In this document: piece by piece, positions 34,395 to 43,616 of the stretch
How positions within the stretch are numbered: position 1 is the first letter of the stretch
How the letters are laid out: each line of letters opens with the position of its first letter
Origin: Haliotispira sp965263485
Lineage (GTDB): Bacteria; Spirochaetota; Spirochaetia; SP-2023
Direction of reading: 5' to 3'
Assembly (NCBI GenBank): GCA_965263485.1
Contig: CBDHHO010000004.1
Span: 1,240,001 to 1,304,000, forward strand
Length of the DNA stretch: 64,000 nt
Position numbers and translations under genes: made by a program
The notes under the pieces: generated by a model
What the model was told of the DNA's origin: nothing
What the model saw: the letters and a program-made list of their open reading frames with translations, nothing else
The model's database searches: none

Positions 34395-35387
34395 GTGTCA
34401 GTATTGGGCTTCCTTGGAAAAAAGGGCGCGAGGCTGGTTTTACTGATTGCGTCTGTTGCAACGCTGTCTTTTGTACTTGTTAGCTTTTCGCCGGTGGACC
34501 CCATTGACGCTTACCTTGGTACGTCAGTTCTCAAGGTGTCGTCCGAACAACGTGAAATCATCTCCCAGCGTTGGGGGCTGGACAGGCCCCCGATCGAACG
34601 CTTTGGCAAATGGGCGCTGAACCTAATGAAAGGGGATTTCGGTGTTTCGACGATTTTCAACGAACCCGTACTTGCGGTCATCGGAAAACGATTTTCGACT
34701 TCATTTTGGCTTATGCTGTCCGCTTGGTTCCTATCGGGTATCTTGGGTTTTCTGCTAGGCGTCTTTGCCGGGACTTACGAGTCCAGCGCTTTGGACAAAT
34801 GTATCAGCGTCTATGCTTATACCATGACATCAACGCCCACATTTTGGGTGGGCATGGTCCTGTTGACTGTTTTCTCCGTACAATTGGGATGGACCCCGGT
34901 CTGCTGTGCGTGGCCCATAGGCGTGAACCCCGACCAGGTAGGCGTGTTACAGCGAATACACCACCTCATGCTTCCGGCAGTGACATTGTCGCTTATCGGC
35001 GTGGCTCAGATCGCGCTCCACACGCGCGAGAAAACCGTAGACGCTATGCAAAGCGAGTATGCCCTATTCGCCAAGGCTCAGGGAGAATCGCGTCTCGGCA
35101 TCGCGTTTCATAGGGCGCTTCGCAATGTGGCCCTTCCTGCGATAACCTTGCAGTTCGCATCGCTGGGTGAGCTGTTTGGTGGCGCGGTGTTGGCCGAACA
35201 GGTGTTCGCCTATCCCGGCCTGGGCAAAGCTACGGTGGAAGCGGGATATCGGGGCGATATTCCTCTGCTGCTGGGTATTGTTCTGTTCAGTACTGTTTTC
35301 GTTTTTATGGGGAATACAACGGCCGACCTCCTTTACATGCTGGTCGACCCGCGAATGAGGCAAAAAGCTAACAGGGACAGCCGGTGA
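34395..35387 (+). CDS. Nickel/peptide ABC permease, NikB/DppB type
   Basis: About 330 residues from the GTG at 34395, chosen because earlier in-frame starts lie inside the hairpin or the upstream gene. Six membrane segments, a periplasmic SPVDPIDAYLG...QREIISQRWGLDRPP block typical of DppB-type permeases, and the EAA-like loop TREKTVDAMQSEYALFAKAQG. Part of the five-gene importer. Confidence 0.87.
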   Translation: MSVLGFLGKKGARLVLLIASVATLSFVLVSFSPVDPIDAYLGTSVLKVSSEQREIISQRWGLDRPPIERFGKWALNLMKGDFGVSTIFNEPVLAVIGKRFSTSFWLMLSAWFLSGILGFLLGVFAGTYESSALDKCISVYAYTMTSTPTFWVGMVLLTVFSVQLGWTPVCCAWPIGVNPDQVGVLQRIHHLMLPAVTLSLIGVAQIALHTREKTVDAMQSEYALFAKAQGESRLGIAFHRALRNVALPAITLQFASLGELFGGAVLAEQVFAYPGLGKATVEAGYRGDIPLLLGIVLFSTVFVFMGNTTADLLYMLVDPRMRQKANRDSR

Positions 35388-35388
35388 T

Positions 35389-36219
35389 ATGATGCGTGAC
35401 AGATTTGACAGAAGGTCGAAGACCATTTTCACCATTGCCGGATGTCTTTTTTTGTTTGGCATCGTGTTCGCCGGCGCCTGGTTGTACGGCAACCAAGGAG
35501 AAGTGACGCATCTGACCTCTCGTAAACTTGCGCCCAGCCTGACTCACCCTTTCGGCACAGACTGGCTGGGGCGGGACATGCTTGCCAGAACGCTGAAGGG
35601 TCTGCGAATCAGTTTGTTTGTTGGGCTTTCTGCAGCCTCTTGTTCTGCGCTTATCGCCCTTTTGTTGGGATTGGCGGCAGCCACCATGGGGAAAACAGTA
35701 GACGGCATCGTGACGTGGCTGGTTGATATGGCCATGGCAACGCCTCATCTGGTACTGCTGATCCTGATTGCATTCGCCTTTGGCGGGGGCACCAAGGGTG
35801 TCATCATCGCCGTTGCCGCCTCGCACTGGCCATCCTTGACGCGGGTGATCAGGGCGGAGGTGATGCAATTGCAATCCGCAGAATACGTTAAGCTCTCGCG
35901 TCAAATGGGGAAAAGCCGATTTTTTATCGCTCATAGACACATGCTGCCGCATGTTGTTCCGCAATTTTTAATCGGTCTATTGCTTTTGTTCCCGCACGCT
36001 ATTTTGCACGCTGCCGCGCTAACGTTTCTTGGATTCGGCATGTCTCCGCATACGCCTGCGGTGGGGGTCCTGCTGGCCGAATCCATGCGATACCTTTCCA
36101 TGGGGCTATGGTGGCTGGCGGTGGCGCCGGGAATTGCTTTGGTCTTGACGGTAAAGGCTTTTGACGTTTTGGGCTCGAATGTTCGGGTACTGTTAGATCC
36201 CCGTACCTGTCGGGAATAA
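35389..36219 (+). CDS. Nickel/peptide ABC permease, NikC/DppC type
   Basis: A 276-residue permease with the DppC signature LTHPFGTDWLGRDMLARTL near residue 50 and the loop VMQLQSAEYVKLSRQMG. It starts two bases after the previous gene ends. Two adjacent ATGs are possible starts. Confidence 0.88.
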   Translation: MMRDRFDRRSKTIFTIAGCLFLFGIVFAGAWLYGNQGEVTHLTSRKLAPSLTHPFGTDWLGRDMLARTLKGLRISLFVGLSAASCSALIALLLGLAAATMGKTVDGIVTWLVDMAMATPHLVLLILIAFAFGGGTKGVIIAVAASHWPSLTRVIRAEVMQLQSAEYVKLSRQMGKSRFFIAHRHMLPHVVPQFLIGLLLLFPHAILHAAALTFLGFGMSPHTPAVGVLLAESMRYLSMGLWWLAVAPGIALVLTVKAFDVLGSNVRVLLDPRTCRE

Positions 36220-36220
36220 T

Positions 36221-37162
36221 GTGGATGATATCATGTTAGAGATACAAAGCTTATCAGTACACTTCAGCAGTTATTCAAAAGGACTGAAGCGCAAAAGCAT
36301 TTGCGCCATACGCAGCCTTGATCTGACTGTGAATGCCGGCCAGGTGGTCGCAGTTGTGGGGCAATCCGGAACGGGGAAAAGTTTGCTGGCGCATGCTGTA
36401 TTGGGAATACTGCCTAGCAACGCCTCTGTTTCAGGGGATATTTTTTTCAAAAACAACCGGCTGTCGCCTGCGTGCGCCAAACAGCTTAGAGGGCGTGAAA
36501 TCGCGCTGATTCCGCAATCAGTCGCTTTTTTGAACCCACTGCTGCACGTCGGCGCTCAAATCACCAGAGCTGGGGTGTTGAGCGGTATTACCCCTCGGGA
36601 CGTCAGAAAGGTTACCCACCGGGCGTTGAGTCGCTATGGATTGGCTCCCCATATCTATCGATGGTTTCCGTTTCAACTCTCCGGGGGCATGTCCAGAAGG
36701 GTGCTTACGGCAACAGCAACCATAGGCTCAGCGAGCTTGCTACTGGCCGACGAGCCGACCAATGGACTGGATGTCGGGACCGCTCAAGAAACCTTGCAAC
36801 ACCTCCGTGACTTGGCGGATACAGGCAAAGCCGTGGTGCTAATCACCCATGATATTCAAGCGGCTTTGCAAGTGGCCGACAAGGTTTCAGTCTTTTGCGG
36901 AGGTGTGACCGTAGAGGAAGCAAGTGCGTCGGATTTTAACGGCTCGGGTCGTTTACGCCATCCATACTCCAAGGCCCTATGGGCCTCATTGCCGGGCAAC
37001 CGGTTCACTGAAGCGGTAAGCTCGAAGAGTTTACATTCGCTGAACGGCGGCTGCCCTTTCAGTATTCGATGCGACCAAGGGGACGAGGATTGCAGTCGAC
37101 GAATGCCGGAGCTCATACCGCTGCGAGAAGGGAAAGTAAGGTGCCGGCATGCTTGTAGCTAA
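36221..37162 (+). CDS. Nickel/peptide ABC ATPase, NikD/DppD type
   Basis: A 313-residue ATPase: Walker A GQSGTGKS, signature LSGGMSRR, Walker B LLADEPTNGLD, and the C-terminal oligopeptide-type extension with GCPFSIRC. GTG at 36221 or ATG at 36224 or 36233 may start it. It overlaps the next ATPase gene by 14 bases. Confidence 0.88.
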   Translation: MDDIMLEIQSLSVHFSSYSKGLKRKSICAIRSLDLTVNAGQVVAVVGQSGTGKSLLAHAVLGILPSNASVSGDIFFKNNRLSPACAKQLRGREIALIPQSVAFLNPLLHVGAQITRAGVLSGITPRDVRKVTHRALSRYGLAPHIYRWFPFQLSGGMSRRVLTATATIGSASLLLADEPTNGLDVGTAQETLQHLRDLADTGKAVVLITHDIQAALQVADKVSVFCGGVTVEEASASDFNGSGRLRHPYSKALWASLPGNRFTEAVSSKSLHSLNGGCPFSIRCDQGDEDCSRRMPELIPLREGKVRCRHACS

Positions 37163-37766
37163 GGATTTAGCATTTCGATACGGGCGGAAACAGGCCTGGC
37201 TTTTCCGGGATCTGAACATCAGTGTCACTTCTGGGGAGAGGGTCGGTCTGCCCGGCCCCAGCGGTCGGGGCAAGTCAACGCTGGCAAAAGTCCTTGCTGG
37301 TTATTTTCCTGTACATAATGGAGATGTTAACGTTGATGGTAAATCGCAGGAAAAGGGTACTTTTAATCCTGTCCAACTTCTTTTTCAACACCCGGAACTG
37401 GCGGTAAATCCGCGGTGGAAAATACAAGATATTTTGAGTGAAGCTGGAAAGCCACCAAATGAACTGATGCAACAACTTGAAATCGACGATATGTGGTTGT
37501 CCCGCTTTCCTCATGAGTTGTCGGGCGGAGAATTGCAGCGGGTATGTCTTGCACGTGCTCTTGATCCGCGTACCAGATATCTTCTTTGCGATGAAATGAC
37601 CTCCATGCTAGATGCCCTGACCCAGGCATCCATTTGGAAGGCCGTGTTGGACATAGCTGAAGCCAGGAATATCGGCTTGCTTGTCATCAGCCACGATAAT
37701 GCCCTGCTTGACCGGATATGTCAGCGTATTTTCAATTATTTTACAGATGAGAAAAGCGTGCGTTGA
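37149..37766 (+). CDS. Nickel/peptide ABC ATPase, NikE/DppF type (short)
   Basis: A 205-residue ATPase: Walker A GPSGRGKST, Q-loop text LFQHPELAVNP, signature LSGGELQR, and Walker B LLCDEMTSMLD, where the usual DEPT is DEMT. The catalytic Glu is kept. It lacks the C-terminal extension of longer DppF proteins. Last gene of the importer. Confidence 0.87.
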   Translation: MLVAKDLAFRYGRKQAWLFRDLNISVTSGERVGLPGPSGRGKSTLAKVLAGYFPVHNGDVNVDGKSQEKGTFNPVQLLFQHPELAVNPRWKIQDILSEAGKPPNELMQQLEIDDMWLSRFPHELSGGELQRVCLARALDPRTRYLLCDEMTSMLDALTQASIWKAVLDIAEARNIGLLVISHDNALLDRICQRIFNYFTDEKSVR

Positions 37767-37809
37767 TCAACTGAAGATCTATATTGATAACCCCAGATAG
37801 GAGAGCACT

Positions 37810-38063
37810 TTGATTTTTAAACCATTTATGCGTGAAGGCTTCATGCCGCTGCCGGTGACTTTTATATCGACAATCAGCCGCAACGGCGTACGAAATATCG
37901 CCCCTTGGTCCTGCATCATGCCCGTTTTACGGCCGCTGGATCTTGTGTTGGCCGCGCGTCGGCTAAAAAGCGAGACACGCTTCAAAAGATTCGGGAGACC
38001 GGATAATTCGTCCTGAACTTGGCCGGCGCCGATATGGCCGATAAAGTTATCTCCACTGCCCGT
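37810..38063 (+). pseudogene. Truncated flavin-reductase-like gene
   Basis: The first 45 residues (FKPFMREGFMPLPVTFISTI and NGVRNIAPWSCIMPV) resemble flavin reductase-like FMN-binding proteins. After a frameshift the text FVLNLAGADMADKVISTA continues the family pattern. The copy is cut where the nikR 3' duplicate begins, at CATACAA, a seven-base match with nikR. It is probably a gene broken by that duplication. Confidence 0.6.
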
Positions 38064-38256
38064 CATACAAGACGATTTCTACCAGCTGATCCTCTCCAGC
38101 CAACACATCCATCTGGACCACGACAACTGCCTGGAAATCTTGGCACTGCGCGGAGAATCCGGCCAAGTACAAACACTCTACCGAAAACTCAAAGCCATCA
38201 AAGGCATCAAACCCAGCTCCCTAAACATGAGCTCTACAGGACAGAACCTCAGCTGA
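38064..38256 (+). pseudogene. Copied nikR 3' segment (copy 3)
   Basis: It matches nikR from the codons around H79 (here changed to Asp) through H90, H92, C98 to the stop. It brings the downstream promoter with it. Confidence 0.9.
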
Positions 38257-38285
38257 AAAAGCCGGTGAAATTTTCAAAATTCTAC

Positions 38286-38322
38286 TGGACTTCGGGTATT
38301 ACTAATATTATAATCGTAACAC
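38286..38322 (+). promoter_or_regulatory. Promoter and probable NikR operator of the FecCD-type importer
   Basis: TGGACT, 17 bases, TATAAT. Half-sites GTATTAC (38296-38302) and GTAACAC (38316-38322), 13 bases apart. Confidence 0.72.
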
Positions 38323-38348
38323 CAAATTAGTGAGACAATTTGAATCAA

Positions 38349-38512
38349 GGACACCTCTAAAAATTCTCTTTCGATGCTGAATCAGCGAGATTTTGTCGAT
38401 AGCGAGGGAGTGACGCCGAGGTATACTTTGCTGTATGGTAAGGCTTTTCTGACAAAGCTACTCGGCAACAAGATCGCGATTCAGCGCGGAATTGGAATTT
38501 TTAGAGGTGCCC
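38349..38512. mobile_element. Inverted-repeat element, type copy 2
   Basis: GGACACCTCTAAAAATTC to GGAATTTTTAGAGGTGCCC; its interior matches 28653-28816. It sits between the captured promoter and the nikM start fragment. TCAA occurs on both sides and may be a target duplication. Because the nikM upstream text resumes after it, it inserted after the promoter was copied here. Confidence 0.88.
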
Positions 38513-38532
38513 TCAAATTTCAGGAGTGCGCT

Positions 38533-38598
38533 ATGCACACAGCAGATGCTCTACTATCCCCGCAGTCGGGGGCACCATGTGGGTGGCCTCGGCTCTGA
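38533..38598 (+). pseudogene. Copied nikM 5' fragment
   Basis: GGAGTGCGCT-ATG and MHTADALLSP repeat the start of nikM, then a one-base loss in a C-run shifts the frame and a TGA ends it after 21 codons. It could act as a short leader peptide for the importer downstream. Confidence 0.85.
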
Positions 38599-38621
38599 GC
38601 TAACGAAGTGAGCTCAGAGCC
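38591..38621 (+). promoter_or_regulatory. Stem-loop touching the start codon of the FecCD gene
   Basis: GGCTCTGAGCT / AGCTCAGAGCC, a perfect 11-bp stem with a nine-base loop, ends one base before the ATG. No ribosome site is visible, so translation may depend on the short upstream frame. Confidence 0.65.
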
Positions 38622-39713
38622 ATGCCCAATAAGCCAGCAAAAACTGGTCCTGGCAGCTGCCGCATAGTCCTGACCTTGACGCTGCTGTACGGTCTGACGC
38701 TCGTCATTGGTATCTTGTCGGCCGGCATCGGGCCCGTGGTCATTCATCCCGGCAAAGTCTTAGGTATCGTGATTCAGCACTTGTTTCGCTATCGGGAAGC
38801 AGCATCGGGCGCGCTGTCCTGGACTTTGGCAGAAGATACCATAGTCTGGCTGACTCGCATGCCGCGGATTCTGATGGCCATTGCCGCGGGGGCCACCCTG
38901 GCCATCGCGGGCGCAGCATTACAGGCCATAATGCGCAACGTTTTGGCGGATCCGCACATTCTGGGCGTCAATTCCGGTGCCTCATCGGGTGCGGCCTTCG
39001 CCATCCTGGTATTTGGCGGTTCGAGTGGCGGGCTGTTCGTGCTCTCGGGCTTTTCCTTTCTCGGAGCGGTACTGGCCATGGTATTGGTGCTGCTAATTGG
39101 CAGTATTTTAGGTGGTAGTGCAGCCAATAGTACTCCCTTCCGTTTGATAATGGCCGGAATGGCCGTGGGCTACGCCTTCTATTCGGTGACCAGCTTTTTG
39201 ATTCTGGCCTCGGACTCGCCGGAGGCGAGCCGCTCGGTAATGTTTTGGCTGATGGGCTCTCTGGCGGCAATCCACTGGCCCATTGCCCAGCTTGCGCTGA
39301 TCGTGGCGGCCTTGGCCCTGCTGTTTTTGCTGGCCTTTGCCGGGCACCTCGATGCTTTGGCGGTAGGCGATGAAACTGCATTGGCACTCGGCATTCGCCC
39401 CGCCGCGACCCGGCTGGTACTAATGATTATCGTGTCTCTGGCGGTCAGCGTCATGGTGGCGGGAGCGGGCAGCATCGGCTTTGTGGGACTGATTATCCCT
39501 CACATGGGCAGGGCCCTGGTCGGCTCGCGCCACAGCGTGCTCTTGCCCGCCAGCGCAGCCTTAGGGGCAGCCTTCCTGTTGGTGGCCGATATTGCCGCGC
39601 GGATGCTGTTTGCCCCTCAGGAAATGGCAATTGGTGTGGTCACCGGAGTGGTAGGCGGCCCGTTACTGCTGTGGCTGATCTACGGCAGCTCGCTGCAAAA
39701 GCCCAAGGTCTGA
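38622..39713 (+). CDS. FecCD-family ABC permease (siderophore/cobalamin/metal chelate)
   Basis: A 363-residue permease with about ten membrane segments. RMPRILMAIAAGATLAIAG, then ILGVNSGASSGAAFAI, and AGSIGFVGLIIPHMGR are the FecCD/BtuC hallmarks. It is placed behind a copied NikR promoter, so uptake of a nickel or cobalt chelate, or cobalamin, is plausible. Its binding-protein gene is damaged. Confidence 0.9.
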   Translation: MPNKPAKTGPGSCRIVLTLTLLYGLTLVIGILSAGIGPVVIHPGKVLGIVIQHLFRYREAASGALSWTLAEDTIVWLTRMPRILMAIAAGATLAIAGAALQAIMRNVLADPHILGVNSGASSGAAFAILVFGGSSGGLFVLSGFSFLGAVLAMVLVLLIGSILGGSAANSTPFRLIMAGMAVGYAFYSVTSFLILASDSPEASRSVMFWLMGSLAAIHWPIAQLALIVAALALLFLLAFAGHLDALAVGDETALALGIRPAATRLVLMIIVSLAVSVMVAGAGSIGFVGLIIPHMGRALVGSRHSVLLPASAALGAAFLLVADIAARMLFAPQEMAIGVVTGVVGGPLLLWLIYGSSLQKPKV

Positions 39714-39776
39714 CCAAAAACCGACTGCACAAATCCACTGAGGCTTTCTGAAATTTGTCGATCAAAGGAGTTAATC

Positions 39777-40820
39777 ATGAATAACTTATTCCCCGATGCT
39801 CTCCGGGCCCGACATATTTGGGGTGTCGCATTCTTGCTGTGCCTGCCCGCTTTGCCGGGCTTGTTGAAGCCGCTGCAAGCACAGCGGAACTTTCCTGTAA
39901 CCGTGCAGAGCTGCGGCATGGACGTGACGCTCCAAGCCCCGGCTCAAAGAATCTTCGTAGTCAACAGCCATGAGACTATCTCGCTCTTGAGCAGTCTGGA
40001 CGCACTGGATTGTGTGGTAGCACTCACGCCCAAACCGATGGCCGACATTTACAGCGAAGCAGAATATCAGCAGTTTGAGCAGATTCTCCTAATATCTCCA
40101 ACGGATAGCAGCACAGGTCACTCGGATATTCCGACGGAAGTAATTGTCAATTCCCGACCCGACTTGGTTCTAGCATCCGAGGTCGACCGCAAGCTGCTGG
40201 CCAGTGCTGGAATTGCGGTCTATTCGCAGCCAGCCCTCTGCAACAGCATACACTTCGAGAGGGGGGACTCACCCTCTGGCAAAGAAATGGGAAGTTTTGA
40301 GAGTGTCTACCAGCAGCTGGAGATCTATGGCCGGATGCTGGGGCTACCCCGGAAGGCCGCACGTGAAATTCGCAAGCTAAAAGCAACGGTGCCCAAACTG
40401 CCTCGTTCGCCGCAAGTGGGCAGTGCGGTGGCGCTCTATGTCGCACGCAGCAAGCAGCTGTGGGCCTAAGGTGACTTTTCGATGATAGTACCAATTTCCC
40501 AGACTGCGGGGCTCAATAACGTTTATGAAGGCACGTAAAAACGGGTGTTTAGCATCAGTAATGAAGAGTTGTTCGGCAAGGGTCCCAAGATTATTGTGCT
40601 GTTGTATTCGCAAGGTACGAGTAAAGGGTACCTCTAAAAATGGTATCGCTTCGCGAGTATTGTGCTATCGCCCTGCTTCTCCATACCGAGTACCAGCGCT
40701 CTGGATGCGGTGCGCAACAAGTGGCTCATCGCCTTGCCGTTTGCCTACACTGACCCGCCCACGCCGATGTCGATTCGGGGGGCCCTCCTTCTCACTGAGA
40801 AACTCAAGCAACTGCCGTGA
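39777..40820 (+). pseudogene. Broken periplasmic binding-protein gene for the FecCD-type importer
   Basis: The first 230 residues are a FecB/BtuF-type protein with a signal peptide and QRIFVVNSHETISLL, then PTEVIVNSRPDLVLAS. The same frame then meets TAA at 40467 and TAA at 40536, but the family text continues between and after them (AGLNNVYEGT, KRVFSISNEELFGKGPKIIV). At about 40621 an inverted-repeat element fragment is inserted. The C-terminal part (ALDAVRNKWLIALPFAY) resumes beyond it and ends at the GTGA overlap with the ATPase gene. Two nonsense codons plus an insertion make a functional product unlikely. Confidence 0.85.
40621..40690. mobile_element. Element fragment inside the binding-protein gene
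   Basis: Left end GGGTACCTCTAAAAATGG followed by ATCGC...ATTGTGCTATCGCCCTGCT text shared with 47973-48091. No right end is seen, so part has been deleted. Confidence 0.7.
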
Positions 40821-41599
40821 TTGAAGCGCGCGGGGTGAGTCTGGCTTTCGGGGGCAGACGGATCGTTGATCGGGTCAGCTTGCAGGTGCCGAAAGGCCAG
40901 ATACTGGGCCTGGTTGGGCCGAATGGCAGCGGGAAGACCACGCTGCTGCGCTCTCTTTATGGGGCGCTTGTGCCGGCTTCCGGCACGGTCTGGCTGGACG
41001 GGGAAAATATAGCCAGGTTGCCTCGTCGCCAGATTGCGCGGCGCATCGGGGTGGTGCCGCAGGAACAGCCCGCAGTCAGCGGCCTGAGCCTGATGGACAT
41101 GGTACTGCTGGGCCGTATGCCGCACCGCATCGGCTTGGGAGCTTTCCTCTCCGGTGCCCGTAAAGCGGACTCGGAGAGCGCCCGCGCTGCCATCGCTCGG
41201 GTAGGTCTGACGGAGCGGAGCGTGCAATCCTTCGCATCTCTTTCGGGCGGAGAAGCGCAGCGAGGTCTGATAGCCCGCGCGCTGTCTCAGGAAGCCGACC
41301 ATTTGCTGCTCGACGAGCCAACCAATCATCTGGACCTGAGTTACCAGCACGAGATACTGTCCCTAGTGCGCGATTTGGAGCTTACTGTAGTGATAGTGCT
41401 CCACGACCTGAACCTCGCAGCTCGCTACTGCGATCAGATCGCCTTGCTGCATCAGGGCAGACTGGTGGCTTGCGGAGCGCCTGCGGCGGTCTTGAACGGT
41501 GCCATCCTAGAGCCGGTCTACCAGGTTTCCGCGACCCGGATCAACCGGGCTTCGGGAATTGTACATTTAATTTTCGCGGAAACCGATACGGCAATTTGA
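40817..41599 (+). CDS. FecE/BtuD-type ABC ATPase
   Basis: A 260-residue ATPase: Walker A GPNGSGKTT, signature LSGGEAQR, Walker B LLLDEPTNHLD, and H-loop VLHDLNLAARYCD, all in the metal-chelate class. GTG start overlaps the stop of the broken binding-protein gene (GTGA). It pairs with the permease at 38622. Confidence 0.92.
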   Translation: MIEARGVSLAFGGRRIVDRVSLQVPKGQILGLVGPNGSGKTTLLRSLYGALVPASGTVWLDGENIARLPRRQIARRIGVVPQEQPAVSGLSLMDMVLLGRMPHRIGLGAFLSGARKADSESARAAIARVGLTERSVQSFASLSGGEAQRGLIARALSQEADHLLLDEPTNHLDLSYQHEILSLVRDLELTVVIVLHDLNLAARYCDQIALLHQGRLVACGAPAAVLNGAILEPVYQVSATRINRASGIVHLIFAETDTAI

Positions 41600-41832
41600 G
41601 TGTGCCGGATTGGTTCTCAAGAGAGGATCCGAACCCTTGATCTCATGCTCAGCAGCGATTTTATCGGTGGGCCGTGCGAGGAAGCTGAGCAATCTGTCTT
41701 GTATGGAGTGGATACAAGGCATAGGAGAGAATGCGTTGTGCGCAGCGAGTCTAGCGCCTCTCTTAGCAAGTGCCGCCTAAAGGCCCAGCCGGATACGCTG
41801 TTCCAATGATGCGGCAGGGCTCCCCCGGAATT
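41600..41832. other. Convergent intergenic region
   Basis: Between the ATPase gene and dhaL, which face each other. A frame of 69 codons is open but matches nothing recognised. No hairpin terminator was identified. Confidence 0.4.
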
Positions 41833-42468
41833 TTACAACAGGCTGTCTGCTCCCTTAGCCATAGCCTGTAATAACAGGTAACAGGAGCTGGCACCGGCAT
41901 CCGGTACTCCGCGTGAGCGCTCCCCGAGGCGACTGGCCCGACCGATTTTAGCCACTAGGTCTTTGGTCGAGTCCTTGCCCTTTTCGGCCGCCCGGGTCAT
42001 GGCCTCCAGGCAGTCGCTCAGATCCCCGCCCGCTGCCATGGCCGTGTCAAAGGCCTCAATTGCGGGAATCAGAGTGTCCATCAGGGTTTTGTCGCCGATT
42101 TTAGCTTCGCCCAATTCTTCAATGGCTCTTTGCCCTGCGCGCAGCATGGCTGAGAACAACGCAGCGTCAACCTGTTCCTTGCTCGCGCAGGCTTTGGCCA
42201 TTTCCAGAAAAAAGTTACCGTAGAGCGGGCCCGTTGAGCCGCCAATTTCGGCAAATAAAATATGGCCGAGCAGTTCCAGGCCTCCGCTCAGGTTTTCCGT
42301 TCCCCGCATGCGCTGTTTGCAAAGACTGAAGCCTTTATTCATGTTAATGCCGTGGTCGCCATCGCCAATTTCTCCGTCAATATCGCTGAGGTATTGTTTG
42401 TTTTTCCGGATGGTCCGGATCATTTCCCTGACCAGCACCAACCCTTGATTCGATGCAAAACTGCTCAT
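41833..42468 (-). CDS. dhaL: Dihydroxyacetone/tetrulose kinase, L (ATP-binding) subunit
   Basis: A 211-residue DhaL. The metal-binding DGEIGDGDHG appears at about 30-39 and the GGSTGPLYGNFF loop follows. It works with DhaK upstream to phosphorylate a short ketose. With a RpiB-like isomerase and dehydrogenases in the same operon, a tetrulose (erythrulose) is a more likely substrate than dihydroxyacetone. No PTS DhaM protein is near, so ATP is probably the donor. Last gene of the operon. Confidence 0.88.
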   Translation of the reverse strand: MSSFASNQGLVLVREMIRTIRKNKQYLSDIDGEIGDGDHGINMNKGFSLCKQRMRGTENLSGGLELLGHILFAEIGGSTGPLYGNFFLEMAKACASKEQVDAALFSAMLRAGQRAIEELGEAKIGDKTLMDTLIPAIEAFDTAMAAGGDLSDCLEAMTRAAEKGKDSTKDLVAKIGRASRLGERSRGVPDAGASSCYLLLQAMAKGADSLL

Positions 42469-42510
42469 GCCCCCCCCTTGCTGGCTTTCTCCGTTCTGAT
42501 TTCCACCGGA

Positions 42511-43521
42511 TTACCGGGCGAACTGTGTCAGGCCCATCGATTGGCATTCCATGTCAATGCATTGTTTCAGTTCTGCGTCCAGTCGCATTATGCTCAGTGT
42601 TACGCCCTGCATTTCCAGTGATGTAAAGTAATTGCCCACATATTGGCGGTGAATTTTTACGCTGTGTTGTTCCAGCAACTTGGCTAGGGCATCGTAGTAG
42701 ATGTACAGTTCCATCAGCGGTGTGGCCCCGAGGCCGGAAACCAGGACAACAACCTCTTCATTTTTCTCTTGGTTCTGGCTAAATGGTGTGTCTTGGTGTA
42801 TGATGTCGAAGCATTGACGCGCCATTTCTTTGGCATTTGTCAGTTCTTCGACCCGGATGCCGGGTTCGCCGTGGTGTCCGATGCCCACTTCCATAGTGCC
42901 GGCTTTGATTTCAAAATTGGGACGTCCCACTGCCGGAATGGTGCAGGGTGATAAACCGATGCCGATGCTGCGTGTGTTGTCGATGGCTTTCTGGGCACCT
43001 GCGATTACCTGATCCAGACTTGCGCCCTGACTGGCAAGGGCTCCGCCGACCTTCCACATCAGGATTTCGCCGGCCACGCCGCGGCGTTTGGCTTCCTCTC
43101 CCCAGGAGGCGGAGGCTACATCGTCGTTGGCAACCACGGTTTTGACTTCGATGCCTTCTTTGGCCGCCATTTTCACGGCCATCTTGACGTTCATGTTGTC
43201 TCCGGCGTAGTTGCCATAGAGGCAGGCCACGCCTTTACCGCTGTTTGCAACCCGGAAAGCGTCTAAAAAGGCGGCTGCGGTCGGTGAGGAAAAGATTTCC
43301 CCCACGGCCACGGCGTCGATCAGGTTTTTCCCGATATAGCCGATAAAGGCCGGTTTGTGCCCGGAGCCGCCACCGGTGACGATGCCAACCTTCTCCTGTT
43401 TTTCTCTGACTCTCAATACTCGGGGATTCCCGGTCGCGACCAGGTAGTCCGCATGGACTTTGGCAAAGCCTTGCAGCATGTCTTCAACCACGAGCTCCGG
43501 GTTGTTGATGATTCGTTGCAT
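42511..43521 (-). CDS. dhaK: Dihydroxyacetone/tetrulose kinase, K (substrate) subunit
   Basis: A 336-residue DhaK with GIVTGGGSGHKPAFIGYIG near residue 50 and the catalytic His in GIGHHGEPGIRVEEL that holds the ketose as a hemiaminal. Forty-two bases separate it from dhaL. Confidence 0.88.
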   Translation of the reverse strand: MQRIINNPELVVEDMLQGFAKVHADYLVATGNPRVLRVREKQEKVGIVTGGGSGHKPAFIGYIGKNLIDAVAVGEIFSSPTAAAFLDAFRVANSGKGVACLYGNYAGDNMNVKMAVKMAAKEGIEVKTVVANDDVASASWGEEAKRRGVAGEILMWKVGGALASQGASLDQVIAGAQKAIDNTRSIGIGLSPCTIPAVGRPNFEIKAGTMEVGIGHHGEPGIRVEELTNAKEMARQCFDIIHQDTPFSQNQEKNEEVVVLVSGLGATPLMELYIYYDALAKLLEQHSVKIHRQYVGNYFTSLEMQGVTLSIMRLDAELKQCIDMECQSMGLTQFAR

Positions 43522-43616
43522 GGTGTGTTCTCCTCTAAATAACCTGGCAGGCCCGCCCGGGAACAGGACACCGGGAAGCGCTAAAAGCCTGTCTCTGAGG
43601 TCTGCCGGCTGACTGC

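Noticed and set aside
39714..40469. A complete 230-residue binding protein ending at 40469.
   Set aside because: Family text continues in the same frame past the stop and again beyond the inserted element, so it is a truncated remnant.
41630..41690. GGATCCGAACCC looked like the T-arm of a tRNA on the minus strand.
   Set aside because: The loop lacks the conserved A, and no acceptor or anticodon arm can be folded around it.
41600..41809. A 69-codon frame after the FecE-type gene.
   Set aside because: No domain, no ribosome site, and the text resembles common spurious translations.
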